Positions 18,605-26,184 of a DNA stretch of 64,000 bases are shown here, one piece after another (the stretch's first letter is position 1; each line of letters starts with the position of its first letter). The translations under genes and the position numbers were made by a program. The stretch is from Desulfosporosinus meridiei DSM 13257 (lineage in GTDB: Bacteria; Bacillota; Desulfitobacteriia; Desulfitobacteriales; Desulfitobacteriaceae): contig NC_018515.1 of NCBI RefSeq assembly GCF_000231385.2, positions 142,501 to 206,500 of the forward strand, given 5' to 3'. The notes under the pieces were generated by a model that saw only the letters and a program-made list of their open reading frames with translations, ran no database searches and had not been told where the DNA came from.

Positions 18605-19273
18605 ATGACTAATAACTTTGATGAAGGTGGGTATACACCCGCATTTATTAAAAGTAGAGAGAATCTACGTAAGTTAACGCCACAAACTATTGCAGAAGGA
18701 TCGCTTTGCAAATACTTAAATGGTCGCTTTATAATCGAGAGCTTTGGCGAAATAATCGAAATTTCCTATCCCGAGGGAGAAATAATCGGTCAGGATTCGA
18801 ATAGCCCCTACTCCGATAATAGATTACTTCTTCTTAATTATTTGTCTTACTCTAAGAACATTCCCTTCTCCGATCAATGGGTATCTTATCGCGATTTACC
18901 TCACGGGAATGTGTTCTACCCTAGCATTAAAAGAAATGTCATCGATACTTTAGGTGATTTTTTTTCTAGCTGTAACAAAGAGGTATTGAGCCATAGTTTA
19001 GCCGAAGCGGGGTTCACCTTACTACCCGCCAAAGCCGATATTGCTGTTAAAGGCTTCTTTGCTCCAAGAATCCCTATACTTCTCTATTTCTGGGAAGGCG
19101 AAGAGGGTATACCATCTGCATGTCAGATTCTTTTCAATAGTACGATCTCAGAGCAAATGCATATGGAAGATATCTCCGCATTGTGCGGCATTATTAAAAC
19201 CCAGGTTATTAGTCAATACACAAGAACAATATCAAAACTACCAAAATTTATGCAAAGTGTGATACTGAGTTGA
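18605..19273 (+). CDS. DUF3786 protein
   Basis: A 222-residue soluble protein started at ATG 18605 after GGAGGT. The central part LLNYLSYSKNIPFSDQWVSY and RDLPHGNVFYP is characteristic of DUF3786, found mostly in strict anaerobes. The C-terminal FWEGEEGIPSACQILFNSTI and the helix HMEDISALCGI also fit. Function is unknown. The last 15 or so residues overlap, in another frame, the remnant of a tyrosine recombinase, so the native C-terminus may have been replaced at a recombination junction. Confidence 0.78.
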   Translation: MTNNFDEGGYTPAFIKSRENLRKLTPQTIAEGSLCKYLNGRFIIESFGEIIEISYPEGEIIGQDSNSPYSDNRLLLLNYLSYSKNIPFSDQWVSYRDLPHGNVFYPSIKRNVIDTLGDFFSSCNKEVLSHSLAEAGFTLLPAKADIAVKGFFAPRIPILLYFWEGEEGIPSACQILFNSTISEQMHMEDISALCGIIKTQVISQYTRTISKLPKFMQSVILS

Positions 19274-19377
19274 AACGCAAAGCTATTGAAAATGCCTATC
19301 CAGATTTGATAGATAGCAATCTTCCTGATTGGAACAAAGATGTAGCATTACTTGACTGGCTTTCGAATCTCAAGTAG
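19214..19377 (+). pseudogene. Remnant 3' end of a tyrosine recombinase (integrase)
   Basis: In the frame ending at TAG 19375-19377 the translation reads KTTKIYAKCDTELKRKAIEN, then DWNKDVALLDWLSNLK. TT-x-IYA plus a charged helix is the usual region around and after the catalytic tyrosine of phage-type integrases, so Tyr in KIYAK would be the nucleophile. No upstream catalytic domain exists and no start codon is available. It overlaps the end of the DUF3786 frame, marking a rearrangement point. Confidence 0.65.
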
Positions 19378-19469
19378 CTTAAAGGCGCTTAAATAATAAG
19401 TGGGGAGCATGCAGGAATCGTTAAATTATTCGCGAAATGGTTGTGTATATTTCAAAAGGGGGAGTAGAG

Positions 19470-19847
19470 TTGGGTTTATTAAGTGGATTATTAGGCAACG
19501 CATCAGAGGTTGACGCTCAAGCAATAGAAAAAGAACTTGAGATGATCCTTATGGAGGCAGAACAAATCCAGAAGGCATTCAAACTTATTAGGGACCTTCT
19601 AGTTTTCACCGATAAGCGTTTGATATTAGTGGATAAACAGGGGGTCACTGGTAAGAAGGTTGAGTATCACTCTATACCATACAAAAGTATTACTCATTTC
19701 AGTATTGAATCAGCGGGTCATTTTGATTTGGATGCTGAGCTGAAAGTTTGGATTTCTGGGACACATGAGCCAATCTCGAAGGAATTTAAAAAGGATAAGA
19801 ATATTTATGACGTGCAAAGAACACTAGCTAAATACGTTAGCAAGTAA
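19470..19847 (+). CDS. Bacterial PH-domain protein
   Basis: A 125-residue protein with a bacterial pleckstrin-homology fold (bPH_1/YvbH-like). It starts at TTG 19470, five bases after GGGGGAGTAGAG, giving the usual MGLLSGLLGNASEVD start; the frame itself opens at 19437. The motifs VFTDKRLILVDKQGVTGKK, YHSIPYKSITHFSIE and AGHFDLDAELKVWISG are characteristic. The C-terminal helix IYDVQRTLAKYV closes the domain. It is probably cytosolic and its ligand is unknown. It lies inside the segment bounded by the 51-bp inverted repeat. Confidence 0.88.
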   Translation: MGLLSGLLGNASEVDAQAIEKELEMILMEAEQIQKAFKLIRDLLVFTDKRLILVDKQGVTGKKVEYHSIPYKSITHFSIESAGHFDLDAELKVWISGTHEPISKEFKKDKNIYDVQRTLAKYVSK

Positions 19848-19946
19848 TTTTAGTACACTTATTATCAAGTAAAGGTTGGAGGATTATCCAACCTTTACTT
19901 GTACATATGGAGAAAAACTTGATTACGAGTATCACCAGAAAATTCA

Positions 19947-19998
19947 GGTCGAACTTCCCGTTCTGAATTACTTTGACGTCTAAGCAGGCAAGACGCTT
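19947..19998 (-). repeat. 51/52-bp long inverted repeat, right copy
   Basis: Reverse complement of 17947-17997 with one extra T. The CTTTT that follows could double as part of a weak terminator for the PH-domain gene. Confidence 0.92.
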
Positions 19999-20039
19999 TT
20001 TCCCCCGACCCCTCTCCCATACCTTGCAATCCCCCTCAA

Positions 20040-20452
20040 AAAAGCTATAATTAGAAATAGGTGGAAATTAAAAAGTCGCCGTGACCTGAAAGTGTTAGCG
20101 CACTTCCAGGCACGCGCAGGTGAAACGGCACCTACACGTAACAGACTGTCCACGACGACATTTTTATTATACAATGCTGCCCGTTTATGCACAAGCAAGG
20201 TGCCTGTGCTGTAGGTGAAGCGAGTATAATAAGCGTCGCCAGGGAGCAGACTGTGCGGCTTCACGCAGCAGGAGATCAGCCTATTCCTGACCCAGACAGC
20301 GGAAAGGAACTGTTCGTGTACCGGTTATGCGAACCGCTTTTCTGTTCACAGCCGGTTTGCTTCCGGTTGATGGGCTCAGGTATTTAGGATTCAGCAAAAA
20401 ACGAAGCATAGCGCATGTGTAGGGTAAAAAAAACCTCGCATGCGCTTTTTAA
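20040..20452 (+). ncRNA. Candidate structured RNA with terminator
   Basis: No protein gene fits. Successive hairpins are CCTG-A-AAGTG / CACTT-C-CAGG (20085-20110), AGGTG / CACCT (20118-20133), GCACA / TGTGC near 20205, GTGAAGC / GCTTCAC around 20216-20264, and a long ACCGG...CCGGT stem (20320-20367). The stretch ends in an intrinsic terminator at 20410-20452. I recognise no known riboswitch or ncRNA family. Confidence 0.4.
20410..20452 (+). terminator. Intrinsic terminator
   Basis: AGCGCATG and GCATGCGCT arms with an extra AGG/CCT pair around an A-rich loop, followed by TTTTT. It ends the hairpin-rich stretch rather than any visible gene. Confidence 0.75.
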
Positions 20453-20464
20453 TTTCCCCTATAA

Positions 20465-20511
20465 AAGCAGACGGCAGGACCGGGTCATGACCCGGGGCCT
20501 TGCCGCTGCTT
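20465..20511. repeat. GC-rich hairpin upstream of a small ORF
   Basis: Outer arms AAGCAG-CGGCA / TGCCG-CTGCTT surround the perfect 16-bp palindrome CCGGGTCATGACCCGG. It lies 20 bases before the small ORF at 20532 and could control its translation or mark an element end. Confidence 0.6.
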
Positions 20512-20531
20512 GAAATAGGGGGTAGATTAGG

Positions 20532-20699
20532 ATGTTGGATTATAGAAAAATGTATTTTCAGCTTGCGGCAAAAGTTGCAGATGCCATGGATATTCTTTTA
20601 AAAGCACAGCAGGAGGGAGAATCCGAATTCATGAATGAAGAGCCCGTACCGGGGCTCAAAGTCCTGGCCATTAAAGATGAAGACCATGATCCTGAATAG
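20532..20699 (+). CDS. Small phage-type protein (55 aa), unknown
   Basis: ATG 20532 opens a 55-codon frame after a GGGGGT site. The peptide begins MLDYRKMYFQLAAKVADAMD and ends in an acidic tail DEDHDPE. Its opening MxYKxMYFxL pattern with an amphipathic helix recalls small hypothetical proteins scattered through clostridial prophages. It is followed at 20800 by a terminator. It supports the view that 20-21 kb is prophage or mobile-element residue. No function can be assigned. Confidence 0.6.
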   Translation: MLDYRKMYFQLAAKVADAMDILLKAQQEGESEFMNEEPVPGLKVLAIKDEDHDPE

Positions 20700-20799
20700 G
20701 GAAAGAGGATCACGCCTTGCTTACACACAATAAGTGTCAGTGGGATGATATAAGATCAACTTAATGATTTACCTGGGATTCCCCCTAAGAATACATTAA

Positions 20800-20837
20800 G
20801 TCCCTTCCCTCATTTTGCCGGGAAGGGACATCTTTTT
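20800..20837 (+). terminator. Intrinsic terminator
   Basis: GTCCCTTCCC / GGGAAGGGAC arms with a ten-base loop, then ATCTTTTT. It lies 100 bases downstream of the 55-codon ORF. Between 20838 and 21075 nothing is supported except a weak 50-codon frame. Confidence 0.85.
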
Positions 20838-21075
20838 ACGTCTGTTCAAGGAAAATATGAACTACGAACAAACTGGGCATTGGTTATGATTAAAAGTATC
20901 GCTGCTAAAATCGAACAGCTTTTCCGCACAAAATCCGAAGAACCATCTATAAATCAACCACCTCTACAGCTTCTTACACACGTATTACATTGCCAATTTG
21001 CAGTAAAAATATTACATCTGGGCTCTATCGATAATTAAAAAAATTATATTTGCCTACCTCAATTTTTTAAATAGT

Positions 21076-21108
21076 TGTAACCTTTTACCCTCTTTTTTTA
21101 CTCTATAT
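21076..21108 (+). promoter_or_regulatory. ECF sigma promoter, copy 1
   Basis: TGTAACC at 21076 and CTCTATAT at 21101 form an ECF-type promoter. The block TGTAACCTTTTACC and the 25-base offset between elements are identical to those at 22993-23025. It reads into the secreted DUF6147 gene at 21133. Confidence 0.75.
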
Positions 21109-21132
21109 TATAATAGAAAGGGGAAATGTCTA

Positions 21133-21564
21133 ATGAAAAAACTGATACCCATACTTTTAACCGTGATCATGTTATTAGGTACCCAAGTAGCATTAGGTGC
21201 TACAGCGTCCAAACCCAGCTCAAGCGGAGTTATACGTCCCGCCGCCTTCCAAACTATCTCAGACGGCCAATGCAGTATTGTAGACAACGGGGATGGTACA
21301 ATAAAGATTACTGGGTCAACCTCAACCTACTATGCAGTCGATGAAATTGGACTAAAATTGAGTCTACAGTGTTATTCTGAAGGAAAATGGACCACGTTAA
21401 GTAATTATAGTTACAATAAATACAGCACAGATTATGTTTATGGGGGAAAGGCAATTGGAGTATCGAGAGGATACAATTATAGAGTAGTTGCCCAACACTC
21501 ATCATTGGATGGTGGTATGAACGAGGGCGGTCAGTCTTACTCGGATTCTATATATATTCAATAA
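21133..21564 (+). CDS. Secreted DUF6147-like protein
   Basis: A 143-residue protein with a cleavable signal peptide (MKKLIPILLTVIMLLGTQVA, cleavage near ALGATA). The mature part is beta-rich and repeats Gly, Ser and Tyr, with CSIVDNGDGTIKITGSTSTY, then two Cys in total and the end YSDSIYIQ. This layout matches the small secreted DUF6147 proteins of Firmicutes. RBS is AAAGGGG. Its promoter matches that of the 23127 gene, so both are likely targets of the neighbouring ECF sigma factor. It converges with the sigma operon across a shared terminator. Function unknown. Confidence 0.75.
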   Translation: MKKLIPILLTVIMLLGTQVALGATASKPSSSGVIRPAAFQTISDGQCSIVDNGDGTIKITGSTSTYYAVDEIGLKLSLQCYSEGKWTTLSNYSYNKYSTDYVYGGKAIGVSRGYNYRVVAQHSSLDGGMNEGGQSYSDSIYIQ

Positions 21565-21566
21565 CT

Positions 21567-21621
21567 AAAAGAATAAGCCTTGCATTTCCTCTATATCAAT
21601 AACGCCAAGGCTTATTCTTTT
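21567..21621. terminator. Bidirectional terminator
   Basis: AAAAGAATAAGCCTTG / CAAGGCTTATTCTTTT arms (16 bp, perfect) around a 23-base loop lie between the convergent DUF6147 and anti-sigma genes. A-run and T-run flanks let it serve both strands. Confidence 0.88.
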
Positions 21622-21625
21622 CATT

Positions 21626-22387
21626 TTATCTAATAGAGTTAGCAATCTTACAAATTTCTTCTTCATTTATCTTTCCCTTAATCTGAAGCAGCAGGCCCCT
21701 TGTTTGCCAATTGAGAGTATTAATACCGTTCTTACTCATAAATAAGGTAGCAGGGCTACCGTTGACTGACAGATCCTTAGTAACAGTATCATCCGTATCA
21801 TACAGTGTTCCATGTGAAATTCCATTAGCACTGATTTGTTGGCTAAATACAATTACGTTTTCTTTTAGATTGTATTCAATAGTAATTTGACAAACATCTT
21901 TCCCTTGGGAAGCAAGGATAACTCTCCTTATATTAGCTTCATGGGGGAGGTAACTCGGAGTGGCTAACTTAAAAGGAACAGACGCTTGGGCTTCTTCTAA
22001 AGTAGCTTCCTTTTCGGTAATATCCCCTATATCCTGTACTTTCGGAGTACCAGGCTGATTGTCTTGTTTATAGGTTCTGATTTTATTATGTGTGGTTTTA
22101 CCGACTATATAGTTAAAAAACTCACCTATCTTCCCCCCTAAGGCATTTGCATTATGTGGGTATAGGAAGTTTATTGAACCGATTGAAATGAGGATTATTG
22201 CCGCAACAATGACTCTTTTTCGGTTTGAGAAAAGTTTTTCTCTTGTTGGGATACTTTTTGTTTCTAATATCTGCTGCTTTATCTTCTGCCACTGATCATC
22301 TATATTTGGAACCTCAGTGGCGGCATCTAATTCTTTGGACATTTGACTTTTTATTATTCGCTCAAGTTCTTTTTCTGATAAGGCCAT
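21626..22387 (-). CDS. Anti-sigma factor-like DUF4367 membrane protein
   Basis: A 253-residue protein with an N-terminal cytosolic part of about 60 residues (EKELERIIKSQMSKEL), one transmembrane segment (VIVAAIILISIGSINFLY) and an external DUF4367-type domain containing PFKLATPSYLP and ending EEEICKIANSIR. This is the plan of an ECF anti-sigma factor that senses something outside the membrane. Its start lies inside the end of the sigma gene (34-base overlap) with a GGAGGTGG site, so translation is coupled. The binding partner is inferred to be the upstream sigma factor. Confidence 0.78.
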   Translation of the reverse strand: MALSEKELERIIKSQMSKELDAATEVPNIDDQWQKIKQQILETKSIPTREKLFSNRKRVIVAAIILISIGSINFLYPHNANALGGKIGEFFNYIVGKTTHNKIRTYKQDNQPGTPKVQDIGDITEKEATLEEAQASVPFKLATPSYLPHEANIRRVILASQGKDVCQITIEYNLKENVIVFSQQISANGISHGTLYDTDDTVTKDLSVNGSPATLFMSKNGINTLNWQTRGLLLQIKGKINEEEICKIANSIR

Positions 22388-22914
22388 TGAAGCTCCACCT
22401 CCTCATTTAGGTCAATATCTTGATTTATTAGTTTTCTAAAAGCTTCCTTTGCCCTATGTAATCTAACTTTAGTATTTGATAGGTTTATACCTAATAAATC
22501 AGATATTTGCTGTAAGGTTAAGTCGGCATAATACTTTAGAACTAAGATTTGATTATCTTTATGCTTTAACTTAGTTAAGGTATTATTTATATCTTCTTTA
22601 AGTACAATATCGTCTTCTTCACTATATAAAAGAGTTTCTTTGTGAAAATCTGTCATTGGTGTAATCTTTTTGTGGTAGTTATTCTTTAACATATGTTTCG
22701 CCTCATTCAGGGCAATCGAAGTAACCCATGACGCGAAGTTATCCTTAGAATTTAATTGATTTAGTTTACTATAGGCTATTACAAACGCCTGCTGTACGGC
22801 GTCTTCCGATATGTATTTATCTTTGGTGTAGAAGTATATAGTTTTATATACTTTTTCATAATTTTGCTTAACCAGAATTTCAAATATATCTATTTTTTCA
22901 CCATATAAGTCCAT
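22354..22914 (-). CDS. ECF RNA polymerase sigma factor
   Basis: A 186-residue sigma-70 family protein with region 2 (YEKVYKTIYFYTKDKYISED, AVQQAFVIAYSKL) and region 4 (QILVLKYYADLTLQQISDLL, then GINLSNTKVRLHRAKE, a helix-turn-helix). Regions 1 and 3 are absent, as in ECF factors. It is cotranscribed with the overlapping anti-sigma gene. Two identical TGTAACC-N18-CTCTATAT promoters flank the pair and drive secreted proteins, which makes this sigma factor the likely reader. No copy of that promoter is seen ahead of the sigma gene itself. Confidence 0.9.
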   Translation of the reverse strand: MDLYGEKIDIFEILVKQNYEKVYKTIYFYTKDKYISEDAVQQAFVIAYSKLNQLNSKDNFASWVTSIALNEAKHMLKNNYHKKITPMTDFHKETLLYSEEDDIVLKEDINNTLTKLKHKDNQILVLKYYADLTLQQISDLLGINLSNTKVRLHRAKEAFRKLINQDIDLNEEVELQWPYQKKNLSE

Positions 22915-22992
22915 TATTTACTCCACCTTCCTATATAGATAATTCAAGGCATCATTACATAAACCTCCTAAATAAAAAAAAATCACATATGA

Positions 22993-23025
22993 TGTAACCT
23001 TTTACCATGTTCTAGATCTCTATAT
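22993..23025 (+). promoter_or_regulatory. ECF sigma promoter, copy 2
   Basis: TGTAACC at 22993 and CTCTATAT at 23018, with the same TTTTACC extension and the same 25-base offset as the copy at 21076. It reads into the secreted protein gene at 23127, leaving a leader of about 95 bases. Confidence 0.75.
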
Positions 23026-23126
23026 AGAGAATGGGGGAATCTGATAGAGAGGAGGATCTGAGAGTAACTATATTTTAAGTCGTAGTCGCTAATGTCCAGG
23101 GAGAAAATTATTAAGGAGGAAAAAGT

Positions 23127-23912
23127 ATGAAAAAGGTATTAGCCAAAATATGTTCTTTAGCGGTGATTGCACTTCTATTTACCACAAGTACAGTTAATGC
23201 GCAAGCTAAACAAACAAATGACGAACTAACTAATACGGTTATCTCGAAGAAAGTATTTAAAGAGGAAAAAGATTTACACAAATTGTTTGATAAAGCAGCA
23301 AAAGGAATATCTGATGTTCCCATGAAAGATGCCAATAAGTCAATTATTAAAAACCTTAATACATCTGAACAGGTACCATTAAATACTTTAAAAACAGTGC
23401 AGTTAATTGAATCAGAAAATTATAAGGATGGAAAAGTTAAAAATTCATATGCATTGACTTATTTTGCGGATGTTAACGAAAAAAATCTGACAGGGGAAAG
23501 TGATGAGAGTTTTAGTACTATGGGGAGTGGGAATTATGAAGAAACTCCTGATTGGGATAAAACTGGAGGAGTCAGAGCTTATGGAACTATCTATTATTTT
23601 ACAGAAAACTATTCAGGAGAAATTAACAGGTGGAAAATTACTAGAGCTAAAGGCGGATGGAATTCATATGATAGTACAATAGCTATGTCTAATCGTTCTC
23701 TTGAAGCCTTAGAGTACGGATACCAAAGTAATATGGTTATACCTTTACAGTATAATGATACGACCAACCTTTCCACCAACACTTACGATATATACTACGG
23801 CTTTAACTATATTTATGAAAACGGAGACAAGATGCTTGCTACAAAAAGTAAAGTTACCTTATCAAAAGCCGGTTCATCCTGGACCTTCGAATTCGACTGT
23901 GAGCTCCCCTAA
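23127..23912 (+). CDS. Secreted protein, likely ECF regulon member
   Basis: A 261-residue protein with a signal peptide (LAKICSLAVIALLFTTSTVN, cleavage near NAQA) and a strong TAAGGAGG ribosome-binding site. The mature part is rich in Tyr, Asn, Lys and Ser, with TYDIYYGFNYIYENGDKMLA near the end; no cysteine pairs or catalytic motif are visible. It starts a transcript from the ECF promoter at 22993. A surface or stress-response role follows only from that context. I recognise no family. Confidence 0.65.
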   Translation: MKKVLAKICSLAVIALLFTTSTVNAQAKQTNDELTNTVISKKVFKEEKDLHKLFDKAAKGISDVPMKDANKSIIKNLNTSEQVPLNTLKTVQLIESENYKDGKVKNSYALTYFADVNEKNLTGESDESFSTMGSGNYEETPDWDKTGGVRAYGTIYYFTENYSGEINRWKITRAKGGWNSYDSTIAMSNRSLEALEYGYQSNMVIPLQYNDTTNLSTNTYDIYYGFNYIYENGDKMLATKSKVTLSKAGSSWTFEFDCELP

Positions 23913-23964
23913 AATCCGGCAAGAAATTTTTCGCAAATATACGTAATACCAAAAATTATCTAAA

Positions 23965-24004
23965 ATATTCCAAGCTGTTGGTTTTAACCGACAGCTCGGA
24001 ATAT
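23965..24004 (+). terminator. Possible terminator after the secreted protein
   Basis: ATATTCC-AGCTGT / ACAGCT-GGAATAT arms with a 12-base loop but no T-run. The stretch 24005-24250 holds no supported gene; a GC-richer patch at 24050-24170 looks different from its surroundings but shows no recognisable coding. Confidence 0.45.
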
Positions 24005-24270
24005 AGTTATTGTATAATATTTGAGTGTCAAAATGTTGTTAGAAACTGTAATCTGAGTAAGGGTTGGAGTAGGACAACGCCGACCGCGACACTACGGACT
24101 ATCTCTACATATGCGATGTCGGACATAATTATGGCCTTGGACTATTTCGAGGCCGTCGTCTTTGTCTTTAAATAAAAACTTAGCGCTTTTGATGATCAGT
24201 AGGCCATGACGAACGTTATGATGTTTTAAAACTGGTATTACCCCATTTTATTAAGGGAGGAAAATATTAA

Positions 24271-24723
24271 ATGAGAAAACTAATTTACGTGCTTGCAGTT
24301 ATTTTGATGGTATTATTAATTATAGGTTGTAATAAAACTTCACCTCCAGTAGATTTAAAGATAAGTCAACATTTTACTGTGATATCAGAAGATTCAAGTA
24401 AATATATTGGGCAGATAACTATACAAAATAACGCAATATATGAATTGATTCCAATGAGTGTAACTGTACAGATGAGAGTTAAGCATAAAGAGGGAATTGA
24501 CCGAGTAGATTCAACTCCACTTCAGTTAGTTGCTAAAGAAATCAAAAGTGAAAAAAATAAAGAGTATGTGTATGAAGTAGAAATACCTAAGAAAGTATTC
24601 GCTGTTTACGAAAACACAGATAACAACAATATTGAAATTTGCACTAGAGGTTTATTTATGGATAAAGACGTAGTTATTCTAGATTCATTCCAAAGTAATA
24701 CGGAAAGCTTAGTTAAAAACTAA
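24271..24723 (+). CDS. Small lipoprotein, unknown
   Basis: A 150-residue lipoprotein with AAGGGAGG before ATG 24271 and a signal peptide ending in the lipobox LIIGC. The mature domain (QHFTVISEDSSKYIGQITIQ, then EIKSEKNKEYVYEVEIPKKV) reads as a beta-sandwich that may resemble FxLYD or bacterial Ig-like folds. It is AT-rich like its neighbours. A short out-of-frame remnant follows. No function is recognised. Confidence 0.65.
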   Translation: MRKLIYVLAVILMVLLIIGCNKTSPPVDLKISQHFTVISEDSSKYIGQITIQNNAIYELIPMSVTVQMRVKHKEGIDRVDSTPLQLVAKEIKSEKNKEYVYEVEIPKKVFAVYENTDNNNIEICTRGLFMDKDVVILDSFQSNTESLVKN

Positions 24724-24869
24724 ATATGTCATCTCTATCCTTGTTTTCCCCCTTGGAGCTTGTGTGCTTGTTACCTACGCAATAGTGCGCAGTAGACCGT
24801 ATTTAAAACGTAAAGCCAAGAATGATAATGAACTCTTACAGAAGATGGATAAACTAATCAAGTTGTAGA
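24713..24869 (+). pseudogene. Remnant of a small membrane protein
   Basis: In the frame ending at TAG 24867-24869 the translation reads VISILVFPLGACVLVTYAIV followed by a basic tail (RSRPYLKRKAK) and a helix to DKLIKL. It has one membrane segment and a plausible C-terminus, but no ATG, GTG or TTG in frame after the preceding stop at 24710. It is probably a 5'-truncated gene. Confidence 0.4.
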
Positions 24870-24946
24870 AAAAATCTGAACAGTGACCAACTGTACAGTA
24901 TTCCTCTGATATTGCTTATTAATATTAAGAAGGAGAAAAAAGGTAT

Positions 24947-25228
24947 ATGCGTTATTTTTTGACCGGCTTAATTTTTGGTGTTCTTGGTATAATCATTTCT
25001 TTTCTTTTGCCAAACTCTGATATGGTTATGTATGCTCTGTTTATAATTGGATTCGTTCCAATCATAATATCTGGTTTAATGTCCGGGGCTTATGTGAGTG
25101 GTGATAGAGTCAGAGGGAATTATTCGGATTCTAAAGATTTTAATGAACGTTCAGGTATGTCAACCAAATTATTCTTATTCGGGATACCTTGCGTGTTGGC
25201 CGCAATAGCTGCAATTTATCTAAAATAA
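24947..25228 (+). CDS. DUF5316 membrane protein
   Basis: A 93-residue protein with AAGGAGAAAAAAGG before its ATG and three hydrophobic segments (residues about 3-20, 27-47, 74-91). Between the second and third lies GAYVSGDRVRGNYSDSKDF, followed by ERS, which is the pattern I associate with DUF5316 of Bacilli. Function is unknown. It ends 450 bases before the next gene; a weak GCGGCAC / GTGCTGC hairpin near 25265-25295 may terminate it. Confidence 0.75.
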   Translation: MRYFLTGLIFGVLGIIISFLLPNSDMVMYALFIIGFVPIIISGLMSGAYVSGDRVRGNYSDSKDFNERSGMSTKLFLFGIPCVLAAIAAIYLK

Positions 25229-25678
25229 TATATGGATTCACGAGTTGTATAAAAACAGTACCGGCGGCACATTCCGATCTACTGGTGCTGCTTTATGTAA
25301 CCTTATTTATAGGACTCAAATAGTGGAAAGAATCTATCTTTACTGGATCCTACACACCTTTTGAATCGAATTTTAATAACTGCATATCATGGAGCAAACA
25401 AACATTTCGGGCCGGCCATTCGCCGCTAGTGGCGAATTGGAGTTTTGTTATTTATCCATGTAATAAGTTTTGAATTGTAAGATGATAATTTCGTCCTAAA
25501 TATAGTACACTCTAAACTGGCTGAAGGGTGGATTTTACCCTTTTCGGTCTGGCAGTGGAATTTCCTTGTCAACATTGCCTTTGCTCGATTGTGGTTCGCG
25601 GTCAACAATTGTGTTTTATGTTGTTTCACCGACAAAGGAAAGAGCAATAACAAACAAATTAGATGAAAGGTTAAGAAA
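25229..25678. other. Gene-free spacer
   Basis: Holds a weak terminator near 25265-25295, a hairpin ATTCGCC / GGCGAAT at about 25419-25437, and an ACTG-AAGGGT / ACCCTT-CAGT structure near 25517-25555. A reverse-strand frame at 25426-25653 lacks a ribosome-binding site and coding character. Nothing further is seen. Confidence 0.5.
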
Positions 25679-26086
25679 ATGATTGAATATAAACGTGTAA
25701 AAGAATTTACAGAAGAACAACTTGAAGATTTGTTCTTATCAGTTGATTGGTTTTCAGGAAAATTCCCTGCGAAATTGAGAACAGCATTTCAAAATTCCAG
25801 CAAAGTTGTTTCGGCATGGGATGACATTAAGCTTGTAGGGCTTATTCGAGGTTTAGATGATGGTGTATGGCAGGCAACGATTGATTGTTTATTGGTAAAT
25901 CCACAATATCAAGGTTATGGAATTGCTTCAACATTAGTGAATTCTTTATTGCAGGACTACAAAGATTTTCTTTACGTTGAAGTAGTTCCTGATGAAAAGA
26001 AAAATGTAAGTTTCTATCAGAAGCAGGGTTTTGAAATAATGGCGGAAGGAACACCTTTGCAATTTAAAGGCTGTGGTTGGAAATGA
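25679..26086 (+). CDS. GNAT family N-acetyltransferase
   Basis: A 135-residue acetyl-CoA-dependent acyltransferase. Motif A is LLVNPQYQGYGIASTLV near residue 76, with the Q-x-x-G-x-G/A pyrophosphate-binding loop QGYGIA. The C-terminal VSFYQKQGFE is motif B. Start ATG 25679 follows AAAGG weakly. The acceptor substrate is unknown (amino group of a small molecule or protein). It stands alone and is not clearly linked to either neighbour. Confidence 0.88.
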   Translation: MIEYKRVKEFTEEQLEDLFLSVDWFSGKFPAKLRTAFQNSSKVVSAWDDIKLVGLIRGLDDGVWQATIDCLLVNPQYQGYGIASTLVNSLLQDYKDFLYVEVVPDEKKNVSFYQKQGFEIMAEGTPLQFKGCGWK

Positions 26087-26184
26087 GATAAATTCCAGTT
26101 TATAGATAAGATTAGGAGCGAAGCCCTAGAATGTTTGGAAAGAGTGTTTAATCAATAAGTTAATTATAAGCGGGTAGATATAAT

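Noticed and set aside
20886-21038. Frame of 50 codons starting MIKSIAAKIEQLF
   Set aside because: No ribosome-binding site, no recognisable similarity, and it lies between a terminator and an ECF promoter; possibly a gene remnant but not supportable.
22915-22990. Third ECF promoter driving the sigma operon itself
   Set aside because: A TGTAATG and CTATATAG pair exists on the reverse strand, but its spacing is six bases shorter than in the two real copies.
25426-25653. 75-codon reverse-strand frame in the spacer before the GNAT gene
   Set aside because: No ribosome-binding site, composition of non-coding DNA, and no recognisable motif.
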